NCBI GenBank assembly: GCA_938040985.1
Contig: CALHZD010000125.1
Location: 1-8,050, forward strand
From: an uncultured Propionivibrio sp.
GTDB lineage: Bacteria; Pseudomonadota; Gammaproteobacteria; Burkholderiales; Rhodocyclaceae
Length of the DNA: 8,050 nucleotides
Reading direction: 5' to 3'
In this document: in pieces, positions 1-5,985 of the stretch
Layout: each line of letters begins with the position of its first letter
Numbering within the stretch: position 1 is the stretch's first letter
Translations under genes and position numbers: made by a program
Notes under the pieces: generated by a model
Told to the model about the DNA's origin: nothing
What the model saw: the letters and a program-made list of their open reading frames with translations, nothing else
The model's database searches: none

Positions 1-55
1 GCATGTATCGGGCGGTTTGGCGGTCGTTCATAACGGCATCATCGAAAATCACGAG
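1..55. repeat. Terminal direct repeat, left copy (identical to 7996-8050)
   Basis: These 55 bases are identical to the last 55 bases of the window. They lie inside glmS, and collapsing the two copies gives an uninterrupted 609-codon gene. This is what a circular contig looks like when reported linearly with a k-mer-sized overlap, so it is probably a single locus seen twice and not a biological repeat. A loop of 7,995 bp follows. Confidence 0.95.
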
Positions 56-1570
56 ACCCTGCGCACCCGCCTGCGGGCGGAAGGCTATGAATTCATTTCG
101 GAAACCGATACCGAGGTTGTGGCGCACCTGATCGCCTCGGAGCTAAAAAAGCACGATGATTTCTTTGCCGCGGCACGCGCCGCCATCGCCCAACTGCGGG
201 GCGCTTTCGCCCTGGCCATCCTGCGCAAGAGCGAACCGGGGCGGATCGTCGTAGCGCGTGACGGCGCGCCGTTGCTGCTCGGCATCGGCGAGGACGGCCA
301 CTATGCCGCATCCGATGTTTCCGCGCTGTTGCAGGTGACGCGGCGGATCGTCTATCTGGAAAACGGCGATTGCGCCGAAATAAGCCGTGACGGTTTCCGG
401 ATTACCCGCGTTGACGGGACGCCTGTTAAGCGCCCGGAGTCGGAGTCGCAACTGTCGGTGGATGCGGTGGAACTGGGCCAATATCGTCATTACATGCAAA
501 AGGAAATTTTCGAACAGCCGGCCGCCTTGTCCAATACGCTGGAAATGCTGGGCGCCACGCATAGCGTGCAGCCCGGACTGTTCGGCGCATCGGCGGAGCC
601 GGTGCTCAGGGCGGCGCGTCAGGTGCTGATTCTTGCCTGCGGCACTAGCTACCATGCCGGTTTGACGGCGCGTTACTGGCTGGAGGCGATGGCCGGCCTG
701 CCGTGCAGCGTCGAGGTCGCCAGCGAGTACCGCTACCGCGATTCGGTCGCCGACCCGGGAACGCTCGTTGTAACCCTTTCCCAGTCCGGCGAAACCGCCG
801 ATACGCTGGCTGCGCTGCAACACGCCAAATCGCTGGGGATGCGGCATACGCTCTGTATCTGCAACGTGCCGGAATCCTCGCTGGTGCGCGAAAATGCCTT
901 GCGCTTCATTACGCGCGCAGGGCCGGAGATCGGCGTTGCCTCGACCAAAGCCTTTACGACCCAGCTGGCCGCGCTTTATCTGCTGACGCTGACGCTGGCA
1001 AAACTGCGCGGCCGCCTGACGCCGGCGGATGAAGCAAAAGGGCTGAGCGCCTTGCGCCATTTACCCGTCGCCGTCGGCAAGGTGCTTGAGCTTGAACCCC
1101 ACATTCGCGTCTGGGCGGAGCGCTTCGCCATGAAACAGAATGCGCTGTTTCTCGGGCGCGGCCGCCATTACCCGATTGCCATGGAAGGCGCGCTCAAGCT
1201 CAAGGAAATTTCTTACATCCATGCCGAAGCCTATCCGGCGGGCGAACTCAAGCACGGACCGCTGGCGCTCGTCGATCAAAACATGCCGGTGATCGTCGTT
1301 GCCCCGAACGACGCCTTGCTGGAAAAGCTCAAATCCAATTTGCAGGAAGTGCGCGCGCGCGGCGGCGAGCTGTTCGTCTTTGCCGACGCCGACAGCGAAA
1401 TGTCCGCCTCCGACGGTCTGCATATCCTGCGTCTGCCCGAACACTACGGTCAGCTCTCGGCGCTGCTGCACACGATCCCGCTGCAACTGCTTGCCTACCA
1501 TGTCGCGCTGGTGCGCGGCACCGATGTGGATAAACCACGCAACCTCGCCAAGTCAGTGACGGTGGAGTAA
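1..1570 (+). CDS. glmS: Glucosamine-6-phosphate synthase (isomerizing), 3' part; continues from 7736-8050
   Basis: This is the C-terminal part of L-glutamine:D-fructose-6-phosphate aminotransferase, the cytoplasmic enzyme that makes glucosamine-6-phosphate at the start of UDP-GlcNAc synthesis. The frame enters at base 2 (His88 of the joined protein) and ends at TAA 1568-1570. The TTG at 17 is only an apparent start, because the gene is cut by the window edge. Joined to 7736-7995 it encodes 609 residues. Visible here are the rest of the glutaminase domain (NGIIENHE, SETDTEVVAHL) and both SIS sugar-isomerase domains: ACGTSYHAG, TLSQSGETADTLA, EIGVASTKAFTTQL, MEGALKLKEISYIHAEAYP, GELKHGPLAL. The C-terminal DVDKPRNLAKSVTVE tail carries the lysine known in E. 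coli to form the Schiff base with fructose-6-phosphate. No conserved motif is missing. glmU lies upstream across the junction, and pntB converges from the other side. Confidence 0.97.
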   Translation, partial: HVSGGLAVVHNGIIENHETLRTRLRAEGYEFISETDTEVVAHLIASELKKHDDFFAAARAAIAQLRGAFALAILRKSEPGRIVVARDGAPLLLGIGEDGHYAASDVSALLQVTRRIVYLENGDCAEISRDGFRITRVDGTPVKRPESESQLSVDAVELGQYRHYMQKEIFEQPAALSNTLEMLGATHSVQPGLFGASAEPVLRAARQVLILACGTSYHAGLTARYWLEAMAGLPCSVEVASEYRYRDSVADPGTLVVTLSQSGETADTLAALQHAKSLGMRHTLCICNVPESSLVRENALRFITRAGPEIGVASTKAFTTQLAALYLLTLTLAKLRGRLTPADEAKGLSALRHLPVAVGKVLELEPHIRVWAERFAMKQNALFLGRGRHYPIAMEGALKLKEISYIHAEAYPAGELKHGPLALVDQNMPVIVVAPNDALLEKLKSNLQEVRARGGELFVFADADSEMSASDGLHILRLPEHYGQLSALLHTIPLQLLAYHVALVRGTDVDKPRNLAKSVTVE

Positions 1571-1598
1571 GGCTCGAATCACCCACAGGGCGCTATCG
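1533..1598 (+). other. Candidate attTn7 site at the glmS 3' end, unoccupied
   Basis: Tn7 and relatives recognise the last conserved codons of glmS and insert about 25 bp past the stop. The required coding segment is present here (codons for PRNLAKSVTVE, then TAA 1568-1570), so the predicted insertion point is near 1592-1597. No Tn7-like end, transposition gene or target duplication is visible there. The downstream sequence is the intergenic repeat field instead. Function as a target is inferred from conservation of the site only. Confidence 0.45.
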
Positions 1599-1621
1599 CC
1601 GCCCAGCCGGAAAAGCGCCTG

Positions 1622-1659
1622 TTCGGAAACGCCCTGTTTACAAGGGCTTCCGTGGCCCA
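1622..1659 (+). repeat. R unit 1 (39-bp family), hairpin-forming
   Basis: This R-family copy lies 51 nt after the glmS stop. Bases 1624-1652 fold into a hairpin: CGGAA pairs with TTCCG and GCCCT with AGGGC, with a two-base bulge (AC) and the loop GTTTACA. It contains the family core AAGGGCTTCCG. A second left half (CTCTGAAA, 1660-1667) starts 38 nt later. The hairpin has no T-tract on either strand, so it is more likely a REP-like 3' structure than an intrinsic terminator. Confidence 0.6.
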
Positions 1660-1678
1660 CTCTGAAATAGCGTTTCCA

Positions 1679-1774
1679 TTTGCCAAAATACGGCGTTGTT
1701 GTGTTGGCCTGGCCTTGCCGTATTGCTCATACTGTTTGCGGCTCGCCGCCTTGTCTTTTGGCAAAGTCGAGCCG
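1679..1774. repeat. X element, full copy (TTTGCCAAAA-ended inverted repeat)
   Basis: Perfect 10-bp terminal inverted repeats, TTTGCCAAAA (1679-1688) and TTTTGGCAAA (1756-1765), bound an 87-bp element followed by GTCGAGCCG. The interior holds nested pairs: TACGGC with GCCGTA, and GCGGC with GCCGC. A shorter copy lies at 6000-6050 with the same ends and the same GTCGAGCCG tail. There is no coding capacity. The element sits between an R left half (CTCTGAAA, 1660) and an R-like right half (AAGGCTTCTGG, 1781), which looks like insertion into an R unit. It is probably a small non-autonomous palindromic element; the mobilising enzyme is unknown. Confidence 0.65.
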
Positions 1775-1820
1775 TTATGTAAGGCTTCTGGAGTACCCTC
1801 AAAAATCTTTAAAAACAAGA

Positions 1821-1886
1821 CAAAAAACATAAAATGCCCGGAAGTCCTTTAAGCACAAGGGACTCCGGGCATCAAAAAACATAAAA
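1821..1886. repeat. Y element, copy 1: hairpin flanked by 14-bp direct repeats
   Basis: CAAAAAACATAAAA occurs exactly at 1821-1834 and 1873-1886, flanking a near-perfect palindrome at 1834-1872. ATGCCCGG pairs with CCGGGCAT. Then AGTCCTTT pairs with AAGGGACT, with one bulged A and one G-T pair, leaving a six-base loop (about 16 bp of stem). Copy 2 at 5917-5979 aligns without gaps. Read on the minus strand the hairpin is followed by TTTATGTTTTTT, so it could stop antisense transcription arriving from pntB. The right arm contains the R core, so Y and R appear related. Confidence 0.65.
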
Positions 1887-1909
1887 CAGAACACAGTGCC
1901 CGACCAATC

Positions 1910-2160
1910 CTCTGAAATCCGCGTGAATTGGGCGCTTCCAGACCTCCCATCGCAAACCCGCATGGATAAAGGACTTCCGGATAGCCCTTTATTTGCTCTC
2001 TCCCCAAACCTCTTTCCCACATGGCGAAGGGCTTTTAGGGTGCTCCGAAGCCCGCGTGAATAGGGCATTCCCCGGTACCTCCTCTGAAACCCGCGTGGAT
2101 AAAGGACTTCCGGGTAGGGGGCTTGGAGATACTCTATTTATAAGGGCTCCAGGGTATCCT
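1910..2160 (+). repeat. R array A: degenerate tandem repeats, about 39-bp period
   Basis: Units begin with CTCTGAAA-like sequence, continue with CCCGCGTGGAT and end with AAGGACTTCCGGG. Clear unit starts are 1910, 1949 (39 nt apart), 2043 and 2082 (39 nt apart). A shortened unit lies at about 2132-2155, and a degenerate right half (GAAGGGCTTTTAGGG) at 2026-2040. All copies have the same orientation. Copies differ by point changes, so this is an old array, not a recent expansion or a CRISPR. No ORF with a ribosome binding site overlaps it. Confidence 0.65.
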
Positions 2161-2355
2161 TAGAAAAAGTGCGACGGAGCGGTAGCGTCGGCAGTCAATG
2201 GGTTTTAATTCTTTCCCTGTAGGGAGATGCCCCGAAGGGCAGAGAGGGCAACACGCCGAAGGCTTGGTTTTTTATTTTTGATGGGATTTGATGTTGCCTC
2301 TGCGCTCTTTTTGTCTTTTTTTCCTCTCCTAAAGAACGAGGGGCTGTGAAGGGGC
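2161..2355. other. Unassigned structured segment between the two R arrays
   Basis: This 195-bp non-repeat stretch splits the R field. It has several short hairpins: CGACG with CGTCG near 2172-2190, TCCC-TGTA-GGGA at 2214-2225, and TGCCC with GGGCA around CGAA at 2228-2241. It also has T-rich tracts on the plus strand near 2268-2279 and 2308-2322. No convincing coding region, tRNA or known RNA family is seen. It may be the remnant of an insertion, or a transcription stop region after glmS. Confidence 0.35.
2239..2322 (+). terminator. Possible plus-strand terminator downstream of glmS
   Basis: GCAGA plus GGCAACA (2239-2253, with a three-base bulge) pairs with TGTTGCC plus TCTGC (2292-2303), giving 12 base pairs. 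The stem is followed by TTTTTGTCTTTTTTT (2308-2322). The loop, itself T-rich (2268-2279), is 38 nt, long for a classic intrinsic terminator. It lies about 700 nt past the glmS stop, so it would act as a distal stop. Confidence 0.3.
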
Positions 2356-2357
2356 GC

Positions 2358-2502
2358 CGCTGAAAACCGCGTGGATAGGGCGTTTCCGGGCACCTCCTCT
2401 GAGATGGCCTGTTTACGCGGGCTTCAGGGGATGCGCTCTGAAATGCCAGTGAAAGGGCTTCCGGGCGTCTCCTCCGAAATGCCATAAAACAAGGGCTTCC
2501 AT
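2358..2502 (+). repeat. R array B: four tandem units, 39/39/36-bp spacing
   Basis: Unit starts are 2358 (CGCTGAAA), 2397 (CTCTGAGA), 2436 (CTCTGAAA) and 2472 (CTCCGAAA). Each carries a right-half core: CGTTTCCGGG, CGGGCTTCAGGGG, AAGGGCTTCCGGG and AAGGGCTTCCAT. The last unit runs directly into the pntB terminator, whose left arm is its core. The orientation matches array A and the IR2 copies. Confidence 0.7.
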
Positions 2503-2520
2503 GAAAGATGGAAGCCCTTG
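2490..2520 (-). terminator. Intrinsic terminator of pntAB
   Basis: A perfect 13-bp inverted repeat, CAAGGGCTTCCAT (2490-2502) and ATGGAAGCCCTTG (2508-2520), has a five-base loop. On the minus strand it is followed by TTTTATGG. It lies 43 nt past the pntB stop, in the right place to end the pntA-pntB transcript. The plus-strand side has no T-tract, so it acts mainly for pntB. Confidence 0.7.
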
Positions 2521-2538
2521 GTTCGATTGTCTTCGAGG

Positions 2539-2557
2539 TGTCTGCCGCAGGCAGACA
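2539..2557 (-). other. Short hairpin just after the pntB stop
   Basis: TGTCTGCC and GGCAGACA form a perfect 8-bp stem with a three-base loop, 5 nt after the pntB stop codon. No T-tract follows, so it is probably a 3'-UTR stability hairpin in front of the main terminator. Confidence 0.5.
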
Positions 2558-2562
2558 GCATT

Positions 2563-3990
2563 TTATTTGGATGCGTTGAGCGTATTGAGTACCTCGTCGA
2601 GCATCTTTTTCGCGTCTCCGAAAAGCATCCGGTTGTTCTCTTTGTAGAACAGCGGGTTATCGACACCGGCATAGCCGGAAGCCATACTGCGCTTCATGAC
2701 AATCGATGTCTTGGCTTTCCATACTTCAAGAATCGGCATCCCGGCGATCGGGCTATTGGGATTTTCTTGCGCAGCCGGATTGACGATATCGTTGGCGCCA
2801 ATCACGATGGCAACATCCGTGTCGGCAAAGTCGTCATTGATCTCGTCCATTTCAAGCACGATATCGTAGGGGACCTTGGCCTCAGCAAGCAGAACATTCA
2901 TGTGGCCAGGCATCCGTCCCGCCACCGGGTGGATGCCGAAGCGGACATTGACGCCACGCTCGCGCAGGACGCGCGTAATTTCATAGACGCTATGCTGTGC
3001 CTGAGCAACGGCCATGCCGTAACCGGGAACGATAATGACATTCTTGGCTTCGCTCAGAAGCTCGGCAGTTTCCGCGGCCGAGATCGGTGTTGTTTCCCCT
3101 GCTGGCGCCGCGTCACCGCCCGATGCCGGTTTGGACGCATTGCCGCCCGAACCGAAGCCGCCGCTAATGACGCTGAGGAAGTTGCGGTTCATGGCATTAC
3201 ACATGATGTACGACAAAATGGCGCCGCTTGAACCGACCAGCGCACCGGTGACGATCAGAAGGTCGTTGGACAACATGAAACCGGTAGCCGCCGCCGCCCA
3301 GCCTGAGTAGCTATTGAGCATCGAAACAACGACAGGCATGTCGGCGCCGCCGATGGCCATAACCATATGCACGCCAAAAAGCAGCGAAATAACCGTCATG
3401 ATGACCATTGGCGTAATGCCTTCGGCAACGCTTTGCGCGTTGAGGAACTCGCGGCCATACCAGATGACGACGAGCAGGCCGATAAGATTGATCAAATGGC
3501 GGCCGGGCAGCAAAAACGGTTTTCCGCCAATGCGGCCGGACAGTTTGCCGAAGGCAACGACCGATCCGGAAAAAGTTACCGCGCCGATCAGAACGCCCAC
3601 GTACATTTCAACCTCGTGCACGGTTTGTTCTGCGGGCGAAAGGCCGACCGAGGCGGCCGGGTCGATAAAGCTTGCATAACCGATGAACATCGCCGCCAGG
3701 CCGACCATGCTATGCATGAAAGCGACTAGCTCGGGCATCTGTGTCATCTGGACGACGCGCGCCAGATACAGCCCGATTGCACCGCCGACGACCATGCAAC
3801 CGATGATCCACGGCAGCCCGGCGCTCAGGACGCGCGGCCCAAATACCGTGGCGATGACGGCAATTGCCATGCCGATGATGCCGTACAGGTTGCCGCGTCG
3901 TGCGGTTTCCTGGTTCGACAGCCCGCCAAGGCAAAGAATGAAAAGGATGGTGGCCCCGATATAGGCGACAGTAGCCAAACTGGTAGGCAT
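2563..3990 (-). CDS. pntB: NAD(P) transhydrogenase subunit beta
   Basis: This is the beta subunit of the proton-translocating transhydrogenase, an inner-membrane complex with PntA that moves hydride from NADH to NADP+ using the proton gradient. It has 475 residues (E. coli about 462). The N-terminal two thirds is membrane domain II, with a run of hydrophobic helices and the conserved MHSMVGLAA (His93), GGADMPVVVSMLNSYSGW (Asp217, Asn226) and ATGFML. A Gly/Ser/Ala-rich linker spans about 276-305. The NADP(H)-binding domain III follows: VPGYGMAVAQAQ (321-332), GIHPVAGRMPGHMNVLLAEA, EMDEINDDFADTD, VIGANDIVNPAAQ, and KRSMASGYAGVDNPLF. ATG 3990 is preceded by GGGAG, 8 nt away. The gene starts 18 nt after the pntA stop, so the two are almost surely one operon. 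A strong terminator follows at 2490-2520. Confidence 0.97.
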   Translation of the reverse strand: MPTSLATVAYIGATILFILCLGGLSNQETARRGNLYGIIGMAIAVIATVFGPRVLSAGLPWIIGCMVVGGAIGLYLARVVQMTQMPELVAFMHSMVGLAAMFIGYASFIDPAASVGLSPAEQTVHEVEMYVGVLIGAVTFSGSVVAFGKLSGRIGGKPFLLPGRHLINLIGLLVVIWYGREFLNAQSVAEGITPMVIMTVISLLFGVHMVMAIGGADMPVVVSMLNSYSGWAAAATGFMLSNDLLIVTGALVGSSGAILSYIMCNAMNRNFLSVISGGFGSGGNASKPASGGDAAPAGETTPISAAETAELLSEAKNVIIVPGYGMAVAQAQHSVYEITRVLRERGVNVRFGIHPVAGRMPGHMNVLLAEAKVPYDIVLEMDEINDDFADTDVAIVIGANDIVNPAAQENPNSPIAGMPILEVWKAKTSIVMKRSMASGYAGVDNPLFYKENNRMLFGDAKKMLDEVLNTLNASK

Positions 3991-4008
3991 GAGTTTTTCT
4001 CCCTTTTC

Positions 4009-5616
4009 TTATTTGCGGAACATTTGCAGCATGCGCTGTGTGACCGCAAAGCCGCCAAACATGTTGATCGTCGCCAGCACGATGCCGCCGATGGCAAAAC
4101 AGCGGATCCAGTCTACGGAACGGCCGGCAATGATATCGGCGGGAATGTCGGTGAGCGGCGGCGCGATTTGCACCAGCGCGCCGATGGCGATGATGCTGCT
4201 AATGGCGTTGGTGACGCTCATCAACGGCGTATGGAGTGAAGGTGTGACATTCCAAACCACCATATAGCCCACGAAACAGGCCAGCACGAACACGGTAAAG
4301 TGCGACAAGAAGGCGGGCGGCGCCGTCAGGCCGACCAGCACGAAGAGCACGGCAATGATGCCGCCGATGATGGCTAGCGTACTGGCCGGCATCGGCTCGC
4401 CACTGGCGCCGTGTCCATGCCCTTTTTTCGCGGCAGGCGCAGGTGCTGCGGCCGCAGGCTTGGCGGGCGGCGGCGCGGGAAGTTTCAGCGGAGGGGGCGG
4501 CCAGGTGATCTCGCCATTCTTGATGACGGTCAAGCCGCGAATGGCATCATCTTCCATATTAACGTTCAGGGTGCCGTCCTTGGTCTTGCACAACTCTTCG
4601 GTTAAACGAAGCAGATTGGTGGCGTACAGTGTCGAAGACTGTTTCGACAGACGGCTGGGCAGATCCGTGTAACCGATGATCGTGACGCCATATTTGACGA
4701 TGGCCTTGCCCGGCTCGGTCAGCTCGCAGTTGCCACCCTGTTCGCCCGCCATATCGACGATGACGCTGCCCGGTTTCATACTTTTCACCATCTCTTCGGT
4801 GATCAGTTTGGGCGCGGGCTTGCCGGGAATCAGCGCGGTCGTGATGATGATGTCTGCTTCCTTGGCTTGCTGGGCATACATCTTGCGCTGGGCTTGCTGG
4901 AAGCCTTCGCTCATCACCTTGGCGTAACCGCCGCCGCCAGAGCCGTCCTCTTCGTAATCTACCTTGACGAACTCACCCCCCAGCGACTTGACTTGGTCGG
5001 CGACTTCGGCGCGCGTATCGTTGGCGCGCACGATGGCGCCCAGGTTGGCCGCCGTGCCGATCGCCGCCAGGCCGGCGACACCCGCCCCGGCGATGAAAAC
5101 TTTGGCGGGAGGCACCTTGCCGGCGGCCGTAATCTGGCCATTGAAAAAGCGGCCAAAAGCATTTGCCGCTTCAATGACGGCCCGGTAGCCGCTGATGCCG
5201 GCCATCGAAGTTAATGCATCCATTTTCTGGGCGCGGGAAAGCTGGCGAGGCAGCGAGTCGATGGCCAGAACGGTCGCTTTCCGGGCAGCCAGTTGCTGCA
5301 TGAGTTCCGGATTCTGGGCGGGCCAGATGAAGGAAATCAGCGTACTGCCTTCGCGCATCAGCGCGACTTCTTCTGCCGTCGGGCCGCGTACCTTGAAAAT
5401 AATGTCAGCGCCGGCCCAGAGCTGGGCGGCGTCGGCGACGATTTCCGCGCCGGCTGCGCGATAAGCCTCATCATTGAAATTCGCCGCTTCGCCCGCGCCA
5501 GATTCAATCGCAACCTTGAATCCAAGCTTGATCAGCTTTTCGACGACATCAGGAACAGTCGCAACCCGTTTTTCGCCGGGAAAAATTTCACGCGGCACGC
5601 CAATAGTCAGTGGCAT
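4009..5616 (-). CDS. pntA: NAD(P) transhydrogenase subunit alpha (domain I fused to membrane helices)
   Basis: This is the alpha subunit of the membrane transhydrogenase, 535 residues (E. coli 510). Residues 1-370 are the NAD(H)-binding domain I, related to alanine dehydrogenase: IGVPREIFPGEKRVA at the N-terminus, the Rossmann motif FIAGAGVAGLAAIG (about 174-187) with the acidic end RANDTR, GSGGGGYAKVMS, the mobile loop TTALIPGKPAPKLI (259-272), and VIVDMAGEQGGNCE. A Pro/Ala linker (about 373-398) ends in HGHG (400-403). Four membrane helices follow, roughly 412-430, 436-455, 465-484 and 501-524. It is thus the two-subunit enterobacterial and betaproteobacterial architecture, not the split PntAA/PntAB type. 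ATG 5616 is supported by GGAG 6 nt upstream (complement of 5623-5626) and by the family N-terminus. The extra length over E. coli is mostly the linker. pntB follows after 18 nt. Confidence 0.97.
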   Translation of the reverse strand: MPLTIGVPREIFPGEKRVATVPDVVEKLIKLGFKVAIESGAGEAANFNDEAYRAAGAEIVADAAQLWAGADIIFKVRGPTAEEVALMREGSTLISFIWPAQNPELMQQLAARKATVLAIDSLPRQLSRAQKMDALTSMAGISGYRAVIEAANAFGRFFNGQITAAGKVPPAKVFIAGAGVAGLAAIGTAANLGAIVRANDTRAEVADQVKSLGGEFVKVDYEEDGSGGGGYAKVMSEGFQQAQRKMYAQQAKEADIIITTALIPGKPAPKLITEEMVKSMKPGSVIVDMAGEQGGNCELTEPGKAIVKYGVTIIGYTDLPSRLSKQSSTLYATNLLRLTEELCKTKDGTLNVNMEDDAIRGLTVIKNGEITWPPPPLKLPAPPPAKPAAAAPAPAAKKGHGHGASGEPMPASTLAIIGGIIAVLFVLVGLTAPPAFLSHFTVFVLACFVGYMVVWNVTPSLHTPLMSVTNAISSIIAIGALVQIAPPLTDIPADIIAGRSVDWIRCFAIGGIVLATINMFGGFAVTQRMLQMFRK

Positions 5617-5880
5617 TTAAAGCTCCATGTCATGAGAACAGAGATATTTTGGACTGTCATCAGGATGCCGGCGGCAAATTTTTCATGATCCACGTCATGA
5701 GCCATGCCGTCTTCCGCGATGGGCGCAAAGCGCCGATGCGGCGATCCTTTCGACAAGGGCAAAATCGTAACACGGCCAGCCCCCAGGCAGCACAAATCAT
5801 GCCGGTCAGACGCCACGCTGCGTATCATTTCCATCCGAAACAGCGAACCCTCTTCGCCAGAATACGGCGTGGGCTTCGCC
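5617..5880. other. pntA upstream region without a recognisable gene
   Basis: These 264 bp between the pntA start and the repeat cluster should contain the pntA promoter (minus strand), but I see no strong sigma-70 box. Apparent ORFs here lack ribosome binding sites and recognisable content. Near 5857-5878 a fragment reading CCAGAATACGGCGT followed by a GGGC-TTC-GCCC hairpin resembles part of the X element. Confidence 0.4.
5683..5700. promoter_or_regulatory. Dyad element upstream of pntA
   Basis: TCATGA occurs at 5683-5688 and 5695-5700, twelve bases apart, and again at 5630-5635, just outside the pntA ribosome binding site. The two upstream copies form an operator-like dyad. No clear -35/-10 pair for pntA was found nearby. 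A regulatory role is inference only. Confidence 0.25.
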
Positions 5881-5905
5881 CCGGAAATCGGCACAAACAG
5901 GGTGG
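5881..5905 (+). repeat. R-like fragment in the pntA-glmU region
   Basis: CCGGAAATCGGC followed by ACAAACAGGGTGG resembles a degenerate R unit (compare 6073-6108). It stands immediately before Y copy 2. Confidence 0.35.
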
Positions 5906-5916
5906 AAAAAAGAGAA

Positions 5917-5979
5917 GAAAACATAAAATGCCCGGGAGCCCTTTAAATACAAGGGCTTCGTGGCATCAAAAAACATAAA
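5917..5979. repeat. Y element, copy 2
   Basis: This is the same unit as 1821-1886: A-rich flanks (GAAAACATAAAA at 5917-5928, CAAAAAACATAAA at 5967-5979) around a hairpin at 5928-5966. Here the inner stem AGCCCTT/AAGGGCT is perfect (7 bp) while the outer stem keeps only ATGCC/GGCAT. Both inner arms differ from copy 1 yet still pair, which suggests the fold is kept. On the minus strand a T-rich tract follows the hairpin. Confidence 0.65.
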
Positions 5980-5985
5980 CCGGAA

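Noticed and set aside
17..19. TTG start for a shorter glmS
   Set aside because: It lies inside the conserved glutaminase domain. The true start, with the catalytic cysteine, is at 7736, across the junction.
143..1060. Long antisense ORF (305 codons) opposite glmS
   Set aside because: The plus strand is unmistakably GlmS. Long antisense frames are expected in GC-rich genes, and this one has no domain.
1652..1852. Plus-strand ORF of 66 codons downstream of glmS
   Set aside because: It is made almost entirely of the X and Y repeats, has no ribosome binding site and resembles no protein family that I recognise.
1799..2068. Minus-strand ORF of 89 codons in R array A
   Set aside because: It reads through Y copy 1 and several R units, with no ribosome binding site or recognisable domain.
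1910..2502. Possible CRISPR array because of regular repeats of about 39 bp
   Set aside because: The units are contiguous, degenerate along their whole length, and have no identical repeats separated by unique spacers. No cas gene is present.
1571..2562. Tn7-like insertion downstream of glmS
   Set aside because: No transposon ends, no tns genes, no target duplication and no cargo genes are visible.
2518..3231. Plus-strand ORF of 237 codons overlapping pntB
   Set aside because: It is antisense to the conserved PntB NADP domain and has no independent support.
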